The notes under the pieces: model-generated
The model's database searches: none
The model's input: only the letters and a program-made list of their open reading frames with translations
Told to the model about the DNA's origin: nothing
In this document: positions 31,037-38,785 of the stretch, piece after piece
How the letters are laid out: every line of letters begins with the position of its first letter
Numbering within the stretch: position 1 is the first letter of the stretch
Translations under genes and position numbers: made by a program
Assembly (NCBI RefSeq): GCF_004322855.1
Contig: NZ_CP036402.1
Location: 4,241,001-4,305,000 of the forward strand
From: Egibacter rhizosphaerae
GTDB lineage: Bacteria > Actinomycetota > Nitriliruptoria > Euzebyales > Egibacteraceae
DNA length: 64,000 nt
Direction: 5' to 3'

Positions 31037-32427
31037 GCGCTGGGGAGCACGCGACCACGACGGGCGCCTCGCCCGGGACACCACCGCCCGAGGCCACGCA
31101 GGCGCGCGATTCGGGTGACCCGCGCGGGGCGTCCGAGCCCGAGGCGCACTTCTCGCCGGTCGCGGCCGCCATCGGCACCGTGGCCGCCGGGGGGATGGCC
31201 GTCGTCGTCGACGACGCTGACCGCGAGAACGAGGGGGACCTGATCATGGCCGCGGAGGCCGTGACCCCCGAGGCGGTGGCGTTCATCGTCCGACACACGA
31301 GCGGGGTGGTCTGCGCGCCGCTCTCCGGTGAACGGCTCGACGCGCTCGACATCCCCCTGATGGTCAAGGGCGGCTCCGACCAGCACGGCACGGCGTTCAC
31401 CGTGAGCGTCGACCTCGCCGAGGGCACCACCACCGGCATCAGCGCCGCGGACCGCGCCGCGACCCTGCGCGCGCTCGTCGACCGCTCGCGAGGCCCCCGG
31501 GACTTCAACCGTCCCGGCCACATCTTCCCGTTGCGGGCACAACCCGGTGGCGTGCTCAAGCGCGCCGGGCACACCGAGGCCGCGGTCGACCTCGCCCGCC
31601 TGGCGGGTTGGCAGCCGGCCGGCGTGCTCTGCGAGCTCGTGAACGACGACGGCACGATGATGCGGCTGCCGGAGCTCACCGCGTTCGCTCGCGACCACGA
31701 CCTGCCGATCATCTCGATCGCGGACCTCATCTCCTACCGCCGCCGCTACGAGAAGCTCGTGCGCAGGGTCGCCGAGGCCACGATCCCGACCCCGTACGGG
31801 CCGTTCACCGCGATCGGCTACGAGTCCCTGGTCGACGGGCTCCAGCACGTCGCGCTCGTGTGCGGCGACCCCTCGGGCAAGGACGAGGTGCTCGTCCGCA
31901 TGCACTCCGAATGCCTGACCGGGGACATCTTCGGCAGCCTGCGGTGCGACTGCGGGACCCAGCTCAACGACGCGCTGCGCAAGATCGCCGACGCCGGCGA
32001 GGGCGTGCTCGTGTACATCCGGGGCCACGAGGGCCGGGGCATCGGGATCATGCACAAGCTCCAGGCCTACAAGCTCCAGGACGACGGGCACGACACGGTC
32101 GAGGCCAACATCGAGCTCGGGTTCCCGGCCGACAGCCGCGACTACGGTACGGGGGCCCAGATCCTCGTGGACCTCGGTCTGTCGACACTGCGCCTGCTCT
32201 CGAACAACCCCGCCAAGCGCGCCGGGCTCGAGGGCTACGGGCTCGAGATCGTCGACCGCGTGCCGATCGAGACGACGCCGACCCCCGAGAACCTGCGCTA
32301 TCTCGAGGCCAAGCGCGACAAGATGGGCCACCAGCTCGTCGGGCTCGCCGACGCGGTCGAGGAGGCGCTCGAGGAGGAGCAGGAGGCGGCCGGGGGCGAG
32401 GAGGAGGCCGAGGAGCCGGACCGCTAG
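31033..32427 (+). CDS. ribBA: Bifunctional DHBP synthase / GTP cyclohydrolase II
   Basis: Supplies both starting blocks of riboflavin: dihydroxybutanone phosphate from ribulose 5-phosphate, and the pyrimidine from GTP. Of 464 residues, the first 35 are Pro/Ala-rich. The RibB domain has [18 protein letters not shown] and [22 protein letters not shown]. The RibA domain starts near 240, with zinc cysteines in [18 protein letters not shown] and the catalytic HEGRGIGI. The tail is a run of Glu and Ala. ATG overlaps the ribE stop by 4 nt. Confidence 0.97.
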   Translation: MSAGEHATTTGASPGTPPPEATQARDSGDPRGASEPEAHFSPVAAAIGTVAAGGMAVVVDDADRENEGDLIMAAEAVTPEAVAFIVRHTSGVVCAPLSGERLDALDIPLMVKGGSDQHGTAFTVSVDLAEGTTTGISAADRAATLRALVDRSRGPRDFNRPGHIFPLRAQPGGVLKRAGHTEAAVDLARLAGWQPAGVLCELVNDDGTMMRLPELTAFARDHDLPIISIADLISYRRRYEKLVRRVAEATIPTPYGPFTAIGYESLVDGLQHVALVCGDPSGKDEVLVRMHSECLTGDIFGSLRCDCGTQLNDALRKIADAGEGVLVYIRGHEGRGIGIMHKLQAYKLQDDGHDTVEANIELGFPADSRDYGTGAQILVDLGLSTLRLLSNNPAKRAGLEGYGLEIVDRVPIETTPTPENLRYLEAKRDKMGHQLVGLADAVEEALEEEQEAAGGEEEAEEPDR

Positions 32428-32542
32428 GCGCGGAGCCACAGGAGCAGGGACTGCACCCGCGAGCGGAAGGCTCGGGACGGGGTGCTGCGGGCGAACGGGC
32501 GCCGACGGTGGCTGTCGGCCCCGCGGACGATGGGAGCGATGG

Positions 32543-33022
32543 ATGCAGGTGCACGAAGGACCGCTGGACGCGACCGGGCTCAGGGTCGGCCTGGTCGCCG
32601 CGCGCTTCAACGAGACGGTGGTACGGCGTCTCGTGGACGGTGCACAGGACTGCCTGCGACGCCACGGAGCAGACGACGACGCGATCGAGCTCGTCTGGGT
32701 GCCCGGTTCCTGGGAGCTGCCGTTGGTGGTGGATCGTCTGGCCGCGCGCGGCGATCTCGACGCGATCGTCACGTTGGGCGCCGTCGTTCGGGGCGAGACC
32801 GCGCACTTCGACTACGTCGCGGGTCAGGCCGCCGACGTGGGGCAGCTCGCGGTCCGCCACGGCCTGCCGATCAGCAACGCCGTGCTGACCACCGAGACCT
32901 ACGATCAGGCGGTCGACCGTGCCGGCGGCAAGCTGGGCAACAAGGGATGGGAGGCCGCCCTCGCGGCCATCGAGACCGTCCGTGTCCTCCAATCCGTCTC
33001 GGGCGGGACCCGGCGCTCCTGA
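32543..33022 (+). CDS. ribH: 6,7-dimethyl-8-ribityllumazine synthase
   Basis: Condenses the RibA-derived pyrimidine with DHBP to give lumazine. The 159-residue chain has the family motifs VAARFNETVVRRL, VPGSWELPLV, LGAVVRGETAHFDYV and the GNKGWEAA helix. GGGAG at 32532-32536 precedes ATG 32543; the ATG at 32539 is out of frame. A 115-nt spacer separates it from ribBA, wider than elsewhere in the operon, without an obvious terminator. Confidence 0.97.
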   Translation: MQVHEGPLDATGLRVGLVAARFNETVVRRLVDGAQDCLRRHGADDDAIELVWVPGSWELPLVVDRLAARGDLDAIVTLGAVVRGETAHFDYVAGQAADVGQLAVRHGLPISNAVLTTETYDQAVDRAGGKLGNKGWEAALAAIETVRVLQSVSGGTRRS

Positions 33023-33097
33023 CGGACTCGTGCGGTTCACAGGCGCCGCTGCCGGGGTTCCGGCGTGCGCCGGCGGGAGCAGGCAGACTACGCCGCC

Positions 33098-33880
33098 ATG
33101 ACCCTGCCGACCGTCGCCGTGGCCGTGCTGCTCGGCCTCCTAGCCGGCTCGTTCGCGAACGTCGCGATCGTCCGTGTCCCCGAGGGTGGCTCCGTCGTGC
33201 GTCCGCGCAGCGCGTGCCCGGGATGTGACGCGCGCATCGCGCCCCGCGACAACGTGCCGGTCCTCTCGTGGCTCTGGCTGCGGGGACGCTGTCGATCCTG
33301 CGCCGAGCGGATCCCCGTCCGCTACCCGCTGGTCGAGATCGGCATCGGCGTGCTGTTCGGCGTCGTGGCGTGGCGGGTCGGCCTCGACCCGCTGCTGCCG
33401 GCGTGGCTGTTGTTCGCCTGGACCCTGTTCGTGCTCGCCGTGATCGATCTGCGCGTCCGTCGGATCCCCAACCGCCTCACCTACCCGCTGACGCCCGTGC
33501 TGCTCCTCCTCGTGGTCGGTGGTGCGTTGCTCGGCGGCGATCCGGCAGGAGCGTTGCGGGGTGTGCTCGGCGGAGTCGCCGCGTTCGCCGCCCTGCTCGC
33601 CCTCGCGCTGATCAGCCCGCGCGGGATGGGGATGGGGGACGTCAAGCTGGCGGGGTTCATCGGCGTGGGGCTCGGCCCGTTGGGCTGGGGGGAGGTGCTG
33701 CTCGGGGTCTTCGGCGGCTTCCTGGTCGGGGGGATCGTCGCGATCGCCCTGCTCGCGACCGGGCTGCGCACCCGCAAGGACTACGTGCCGTTCGGTCCCT
33801 CGCTGGCGGCGGGGGCGCTCGCGGCGTTGTTGGTCGGTGAACCGATCATCGACGCGTACCGTGCCGCTGTCGGCATGTAG
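33098..33880 (+). CDS. Type IV prepilin peptidase (A24 family)
   Basis: Membrane aspartyl peptidase that trims and often methylates prepilins. Taking ATG 33098 gives 260 residues. The N-terminal methylase-like part has GSFANVAIVRVP and a zinc motif CPGC at 40-43 with CRSC at 65-68. About seven hydrophobic segments follow. The two catalytic Asp lie in LAVIDLRVRRIPN and GMGMGDVKLAGF. No pilin or secretion genes are adjacent, so its substrates are encoded elsewhere. Confidence 0.93.
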   Translation: MTLPTVAVAVLLGLLAGSFANVAIVRVPEGGSVVRPRSACPGCDARIAPRDNVPVLSWLWLRGRCRSCAERIPVRYPLVEIGIGVLFGVVAWRVGLDPLLPAWLLFAWTLFVLAVIDLRVRRIPNRLTYPLTPVLLLLVVGGALLGGDPAGALRGVLGGVAAFAALLALALISPRGMGMGDVKLAGFIGVGLGPLGWGEVLLGVFGGFLVGGIVAIALLATGLRTRKDYVPFGPSLAAGALAALLVGEPIIDAYRAAVGM

Positions 33881-34001
33881 CCTTGCGGCGAGCCCCAGCC
33901 GGACGGGTGGATGCTCGGCCGCGGCCACCGGCGCGCGGGCAGCGCAGCCAACGGTACGGGGTAATCCCGACCATCCCCGTGGAATCAAGGAGGTCCCAGC
34001 G

Positions 34002-34433
34002 ATGAGCGGCGACCCGCAGGAGCAGCAGCCGAGCGACGAGCAGATGCGCGCGTACGTCGAGCAGTTGCGCGCAGCCGACCCCTCCGAGATCGTCGCGCAG
34101 GCCTTCGCGATGCTCGGGACCGGGGCCCAGACCAAGCTGGGACGCCCGGACGCGCGCGTGTTGATCGACGCGGCCCAGGCGATGGTCGACGCGCTCGAGG
34201 GGCGGCTGCCCGACCAGCTGGCCCAGGGGATGCGCAACGACCTCTCGCAGCTGCAGCAGGCGCAGGTGCAGTCCGAGAGCGAGGCGGGGGCCGCGCCCGA
34301 GCAGCAGGCCGGCCAGTCCGACCTCGGCGCGGCCCCGGGCGGTGGTGACGCTGCCTCGGGTCAGGGCGGCGAGCAGTCCTCCGAGCAGAGCGGGCAACGT
34401 GCCGCGGACCGCCTCTGGATCCCCGGCCAGTAG
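34002..34433 (+). CDS. DUF1844-like protein
   Basis: A 143-residue soluble protein with an excellent RBS, AAGGAGGT (33987-33994), seven bases before ATG 34002. Residues 20-85 (DPSEIVAQAFAMLGTGAQTKLG, then ARVLIDAAQAMVDALEGRL and a LSQLQQAQVQ helix) resemble the short helical DUF1844 family. The remainder is Gln/Gly/Ser-rich. DUF1844 genes commonly lie just upstream of infC in actinobacteria, which fits the leader that follows here. Function unknown. Confidence 0.75.
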   Translation: MSGDPQEQQPSDEQMRAYVEQLRAADPSEIVAQAFAMLGTGAQTKLGRPDARVLIDAAQAMVDALEGRLPDQLAQGMRNDLSQLQQAQVQSESEAGAAPEQQAGQSDLGAAPGGGDAASGQGGEQSSEQSGQRAADRLWIPGQ

Positions 34434-34476
34434 CCGCTTGCCGGGGCGCCGCGTCGCGGGCGCGCCCGGGGAACGA

Positions 34477-34716
34477 TAAACTCGGACGGTCGGGTGCGGT
34501 CGTCTCCACGCCCGACCGTCGAGCGACGACAACCGAATCATCGAACGAACGACAAGTGGGAGCGCCTCTCCCCACCCCGCGAGGCCCGGAGCACCGGCCG
34601 CACTCAGCGAGGGTACGCGCGATGCACGACCGACCGGCGGCCACCGGGCGTCGGCTGGGTCGTGGCAGCGCGCGCGAGGAGGCCGCTCCCGTGGGGAGCG
34701 GCCGTCGTGTGTTCGG
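34477..34716 (+). promoter_or_regulatory. infC/L20-type leader region without infC
   Basis: A -10-like TAAACT at 34477-34482 begins a structured leader. It includes a GTGGGAG (34556-34562) to CTCCCCAC stem and a strong attenuator-like hairpin ending at 34703, followed by a G/T-rich tail. Position and layout (after a DUF1844-like gene, before rpmI-rplT) match the autoregulated infC-rpmI-rplT leader of other bacteria. The assignment is by context and fold only; the conserved L20-binding structure was not verified. Confidence 0.45.
34681..34703 (+). terminator. Attenuator-like hairpin in the leader
   Basis: GGCCGCTCCC (34681-34690) and GGGAGCGGCC (34694-34703) form a perfect 10-bp stem with a 3-nt loop, followed by GTCGTGTGTT. 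This is the most terminator-like structure in the window and stands in a leader, so it probably works as an attenuator. Confidence 0.65.
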
Positions 34717-34881
34717 CCTGGGCTCGCGCCGGGCGGAACGGGTTCCAGACGGGTCGCACCCCAACGGGCCGGCGTCCCGCCACGGGTCGTCAGCCAGCCC
34801 GCGTGCGGGCTGCGCGTGAGGACGTTGCGCGCGTGAGGACGTCAGGGACCGAGCCTGCAACCGACACCGAGGGGAACCGCC
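34717..34881. other. Noncoding gap where infC would be expected
   Basis: No supported gene is seen. Translation in the readable frames gives only low-complexity Arg/Thr/Gly sequence without IF3 motifs. A 12-bp direct repeat GCGTGAGGACGT occurs at 34814-34825 and 34831-34842. Confidence 0.6.
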
Positions 34882-35082
34882 ATGCCGAAGCAGAAGCGTC
34901 ACAGCGGCGCTCGTGACCGCTTTCGCGTGACCAAGAACGGCAAGGTGCTGCACCGGCGGCAGAACCGCAACCACCTGCTCGCGAAGAAGACGAGCCAGCG
35001 CAAGCGTCGGCTCTACGGCACCGATGAGCTCACCGGCGGCGACGCCAAGCAGGTCAAGCGCATGCTCCGCCCGGACCAGTAG
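34882..35082 (+). CDS. rpmI: 50S ribosomal protein L35
   Basis: Small basic protein of the large subunit, 66 residues. It begins MPKQKRHSGARDRFRVTKNGKVL and has the RNRNHLLAKKTSQRKRRL core typical of L35. It is followed by rplT after a 189-nt spacer, longer than the usual short gap between these two genes. Confidence 0.97.
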   Translation: MPKQKRHSGARDRFRVTKNGKVLHRRQNRNHLLAKKTSQRKRRLYGTDELTGGDAKQVKRMLRPDQ

Positions 35083-35103
35083 CCGCGCGGCACCCGAGCA
35101 TTC

Positions 35104-35174
35104 GCCCGACCGACGGGCGCGCGCCCGGCCCACGGGCATTGGCCCGACCGACGGGCGCGCGCCCGGCCCGCGGG
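35104..35174. repeat. Two 33-bp direct repeats with a palindrome between rpmI and rplT
   Basis: Copies at 35104-35136 and 35142-35174 differ at a single base. Each contains the perfect 12-bp palindrome GGGCGCGCGCCC. They fill much of the rpmI-rplT spacer and could form alternative hairpins in the mRNA. Confidence 0.85.
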
Positions 35175-35271
35175 ACCCGCTGGATCCGCCGGATCCGCTG
35201 GCTTCGTCGGGCCCGCCGGATCACCGGAGAAGGCTGATCCGGCTCACCGCCCACTCCCGAAAGGACGACCC

Positions 35272-35634
35272 ATGGCTCGTGTGAAGCGCGGTGTCCACGC
35301 GCGCAAGTCACGCCGCGAGATCCTGGAAGCTGCCCGCGGCTACCGCGGCGCGCGGAGTCGCCGCCTGCGCGTGGCGAACGAAGCGGTCATGAAGGCCGGC
35401 AACTATGCCTACCGCGACCGCCGTCAGCGCAAGCGCGACTTCCGCCGGCTCTGGATCACGCGCATCAACGCCGCGGCTCGCCAGCAGGGCGTGCCGTACA
35501 ACCGATTCATCAGCGGCCTCAAGGAGGCCGGCGTCACGGTCGACCGGAAGAACCTGGCGGACCTCGCGGTCCGCGACCCGCAGGCGTTCGGCGAGTTGGT
35601 ACGGATCGCCGAAGGCGCGCACGAGGACCGTTAG
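35272..35634 (+). CDS. rplT: 50S ribosomal protein L20
   Basis: Assembly protein of the large subunit that also represses its own operon in several bacteria. The 120-residue chain starts [30 protein letters not shown] in short form (long basic extension) and has the C-terminal globular RNA-binding part [24 protein letters not shown]. The ATG is preceded by GAAAGGA. L20 is the likely regulator of the leader at 34477-34716. Confidence 0.97.
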   Translation: MARVKRGVHARKSRREILEAARGYRGARSRRLRVANEAVMKAGNYAYRDRRQRKRDFRRLWITRINAAARQQGVPYNRFISGLKEAGVTVDRKNLADLAVRDPQAFGELVRIAEGAHEDR

Positions 35635-35691
35635 GCTGCCGGTCGACGGCAACGTCGACGCGACCCCGCTCGACCCGGAGCACCCACTGCG

Positions 35692-36531
35692 GTGACGCTG
35701 ATAACGAGCCCCGACAACCCCACGGTGCGGGCGGTGCGGAAGCTCGCTCGCCGCCATGGACGCTCCGGCGCCGGCCGGCTGCTGGTCGAGGGTCCCGACG
35801 TCGTCGCCGAGGCACGCGAGTACCTGGAGCAGGTGTTGATCTCCGAGCGCGCGGGGGAGGCCGCTGAGCGCACGGCGACCGATCTCGCTGCCGGTGGGGT
35901 GGACGTCCGGTACGTGGACGCGGGCGTGTTCGAGAGCGTCGCCGACACCGTCACCCCGCGCGGCATCGTCGGGATGGCACGGCTGCCCGAACCCGATCTG
36001 CCGACGGTGCTTGAGGACGCGCGGCTCGCGTTGCTCTGCTGCGGGCTGGCCGATCCGGGGAACCTCGGCACGGTCCTGCGCACGGCCGACGCGGCCGGCG
36101 CGGACGCGGTGATCGTGGGGGCGGGCTCGGTCGACCCCGCGAACCCCAAGGCGGTACGCGCGAGCGCGGGATCGCTCTTCCACCTGCCCGTCGTCGACGA
36201 CGTCGAACCCGCGCGTGCGCTCGTGGCCGCCCGCCGAGCCGGCCTCCGCCCCGTGGGTGCGGACGCCTCCGCCTCGACGCCCCACACCGACGCCGATCTC
36301 GCCGCCCCGACGCTCCTCGTGCTCGGGGGCGAGGCCGCGGGACTGCCCGCGGAGGTGGCGCACGGCTGCGCGGAGCTGGTCCGCATCCCGATGCTCGCGA
36401 CGCCGCGCCCCGGGTACCGAGGGGTCGCCGAGTCGCTGAACCTCGCCGCCACGGCGGCCGTGCTCGCGTTCGAGGCTGCGCGCCAGCGGGCGCCACGCAC
36501 CGCGAGCCCCGGCGCACCGGAGTCGGTATGA
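35692..36531 (+). CDS. TrmH/SpoU family RNA 2'-O-methyltransferase
   Basis: SPOUT-class methylase that likely modifies ribosomal RNA. The GTG start gives 279 residues. A substrate-binding N-terminal domain (1-105) is followed by the trefoil-knot domain with its three motifs: GLADPGNLGTVLRTADAAGADAVIV, LLVLGGEAAGLP and IPM...ESLNLAATAAVLAFE. A tsnR/SpoU gene downstream of rplT is standard in actinobacteria. The exact methylated base cannot be read from the sequence. Confidence 0.9.
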   Translation: MTLITSPDNPTVRAVRKLARRHGRSGAGRLLVEGPDVVAEAREYLEQVLISERAGEAAERTATDLAAGGVDVRYVDAGVFESVADTVTPRGIVGMARLPEPDLPTVLEDARLALLCCGLADPGNLGTVLRTADAAGADAVIVGAGSVDPANPKAVRASAGSLFHLPVVDDVEPARALVAARRAGLRPVGADASASTPHTDADLAAPTLLVLGGEAAGLPAEVAHGCAELVRIPMLATPRPGYRGVAESLNLAATAAVLAFEAARQRAPRTASPGAPESV

Positions 36532-37688
36532 GTCGTGGCCACGGGCACCTCCCCGACACCGCAACGCTGGAGCTGCTGCCGGATCCCGTCGTCGTCGTGG
36601 ACGGCCGGGGACTCGTCACCGCCGCGAACGAGCTCGCGGTGCGCCTGCTCGGCGCCGATCCGCGCGGCGCGCGGGCGGACGAGATGATCGCGCTGCGGGA
36701 CGAGGCCGGGCACGACTGGTGGACGACCGACTGCCCGCAGGACGGCGACGCCTCCGTGCGCCACCGGATCCCCGAGCGCGACCTCTGGCTCGAGGGCGGT
36801 GGCCGCGCGCGACCCGTCACCCTCACCGGGGCCCGGCAGCGCGACGCGACCGGCGCGGTCGGGCTCGTGCTGTGCCTGCGCAGGGCCGAGCGTCGGCAGC
36901 GCCTCGACGCTGCCCGCAGCGATCTGGTCGCCACCGTCAGTCACGAACTGCGCTCGCCCTTGACGGCCGTCAAAGGGTTCACGAAGACCCTGCTCGCGAA
37001 GTGGGATCGGTTCACCGACGACCAGAAGCGCCAGATGCTCACGACCGTCAACGCGGACGCGGACCGCGTCACGCGGTTGCTCGGCGAGTTGCTCGACGTG
37101 AGTCGGATCGACGCGGGGCGGCTGAAGCTACAGCGCGCGCCGGTCTCGCTGGGTGGGCTCGCGGCGCGGGTGGCCGACCGCTTCGCCGCGGACGACGGGG
37201 TCCACGAGCACGACGCCGCCACGGTGAGGGTGCGCGACCCGAGGGATCTCCCCCGGGTGCACGCCGACGAGGACAAGCTGGAGCAGGTCCTCACCAACCT
37301 CGTCGAGAACGCGACGAAGTACGGGGCCGGGAGGATCGAGATCGTGCTCACGGCCGGGGAGCAGGAGATCGGCTTCTCGGTCACCGATCAGGGTGGGGAG
37401 ATCGCCCCCGAGCACCTCGACCACCTCTTCACGAAGTTCTATCGTCGCTCGGGTGAGCGTCACACCGGGACCGGCCTGGGCCTCTACATCTCGAAAGGTA
37501 TCGTGGAGGCCCACGGTGGGCGGATCTGGGCCGAGAGCGACCCGGCCGAGGGCACCCGCTTCCATGTCCGGTTGCCGCGGGCCCCCGAATTCGAGGCGCC
37601 CTCGCAGGCCGCCGGCCATCGAACCGATCACGGCACCGACGCAGGCACCCCGGCACGACCGACGACCGACGGCGGGGGAGAGGCATGA
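36528..37688 (+). CDS. Soluble PAS-domain sensor histidine kinase
   Basis: 386 residues without a membrane segment, so it senses an intracellular cue. An N-terminal PAS-like domain (about 10-120; LLPDPVVVVDGRGLVTAANE) is followed by HisKA with His139 in SHELRSPLTAVKG. The ATPase domain has NLVENATKYG (N box), DQGGEIAPE (G1-like), FTKFYRR (F box) and GTGLGLYISKGIVEAHGG (G2). A Gly/Thr/Asp-rich tail ends the protein. No response regulator is adjacent. It overlaps the SpoU gene (ATGA) and pheS (ATGA); a kinase in this spot between rplT and pheS also occurs in other actinobacteria. Confidence 0.92.
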   Translation: MSRGHGHLPDTATLELLPDPVVVVDGRGLVTAANELAVRLLGADPRGARADEMIALRDEAGHDWWTTDCPQDGDASVRHRIPERDLWLEGGGRARPVTLTGARQRDATGAVGLVLCLRRAERRQRLDAARSDLVATVSHELRSPLTAVKGFTKTLLAKWDRFTDDQKRQMLTTVNADADRVTRLLGELLDVSRIDAGRLKLQRAPVSLGGLAARVADRFAADDGVHEHDAATVRVRDPRDLPRVHADEDKLEQVLTNLVENATKYGAGRIEIVLTAGEQEIGFSVTDQGGEIAPEHLDHLFTKFYRRSGERHTGTGLGLYISKGIVEAHGGRIWAESDPAEGTRFHVRLPRAPEFEAPSQAAGHRTDHGTDAGTPARPTTDGGGEA

Positions 37689-38722
37689 CCGACACCGCGA
37701 CGACCGACGAGGTCACCCGTCTGCGCGACGCGGGACTCGCCGCGCTGCGCGCCGCGGGCGATCTCGACGAGCTCGACGCCGCGCGCAGTGCCCACCTCGG
37801 TAAGAAGTCGGCGCTCGCGCAGGTCCAGCGCACCCTCGGCCAGCTCGACGACGACCAGCGACGCGAGCTCGGGCGAGCCATCAACGCCGCCCGTGAGGAG
37901 CTCGCCGAGGCGGAGGCCGCCCGCCGCGTCGAGCTCGAGGCCGAACGCGACCGCCACCAGCTCGCCGCGGAGGCCGTCGACGTCACGCTGCCGCCACGGG
38001 TGCCGCGTCAGGGCCGCCTGCACCCGGTGCAGGAGACGATGGAGGCGATGCTCGACGTCCTGATCGGCCTCGGCTATCGGGTCGCCGAGGGGCCCGAGGT
38101 CGAAACGGACTGGCACAACTTCGACGCGCTCAACACGCCGCCGGACCATCCCGCGCGGAGCCTGCAGGACACGATCTACGTGCACCCGATCGACGGGCAG
38201 GCGCAGGTCGGCGAGGACGGCTCGACCGGCATCCTGCTGCGGACCCAGACCTCCCCGGTGCAGATCCGCACGATGCTCGCGCAGGACCCGCCCTTGTACG
38301 TCGCGATGCCCGGACGGGTGTTCCGCGCCGACACCACCGACGCCACGCACCTGCCGATGTTCCACCAGATCGAGGGGCTCGCGGTCGACCGCGACCTGTC
38401 GTTCGCGGACCTGAAGGGCAGCCTCGTCGTGGCCGCCCGGGCGCTGCTCGGCGAGGACGTCCGGCTGCGCTTCCGGCCGCACTTCTTCCCCTTCACCGAG
38501 CCATCGTGCGAGCTCGACGCCTGGTACGGCGGCAAGTGGATGGAGCTGCTCGGCGCCGGGATGGTGCATCCCAACGTGCTCACCGCCGGCGGCCTCGACC
38601 CGGACGCCTACCGCGGGTTCGCGTGGGGCATGGGCGTCGACCGCCTCGCGATGCTGCGCCACGACATCGGGGACCTGCGCCTGTTCGTGGAGAACGACCT
38701 GCGCTTCCTCGAGAGCCTCTAG
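37685..38722 (+). CDS. pheS: Phenylalanyl-tRNA synthetase alpha subunit
   Basis: Catalytic class II subunit. The 345-residue chain has an N-terminal coiled coil (about 20-100; tRNA-binding, very rich in Glu, Arg and Ala). The catalytic domain contains motif 2 in RTQTSPVQIRTM and PGRVFRADTTDATHLPMFHQIEG, and motif 3 in FAWGMGVDRLAMLRHDIGDLR. It overlaps the kinase stop by 4 nt and is followed 63 nt later by pheT. Confidence 0.97.
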   Translation: MTDTATTDEVTRLRDAGLAALRAAGDLDELDAARSAHLGKKSALAQVQRTLGQLDDDQRRELGRAINAAREELAEAEAARRVELEAERDRHQLAAEAVDVTLPPRVPRQGRLHPVQETMEAMLDVLIGLGYRVAEGPEVETDWHNFDALNTPPDHPARSLQDTIYVHPIDGQAQVGEDGSTGILLRTQTSPVQIRTMLAQDPPLYVAMPGRVFRADTTDATHLPMFHQIEGLAVDRDLSFADLKGSLVVAARALLGEDVRLRFRPHFFPFTEPSCELDAWYGGKWMELLGAGMVHPNVLTAGGLDPDAYRGFAWGMGVDRLAMLRHDIGDLRLFVENDLRFLESL

Positions 38723-38785
38723 CCCCGGACGTCCTCGCGTGCCCCCGCCCCATCCCCGGTGACCACCTGCGACAGGAGCTGACCC

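Noticed and set aside
34494..34916. A 140-codon frame across the infC-type leader
   Set aside because: It is Arg/Gly/Pro-rich, overlaps strong hairpins and the rpmI start, and resembles no known protein.
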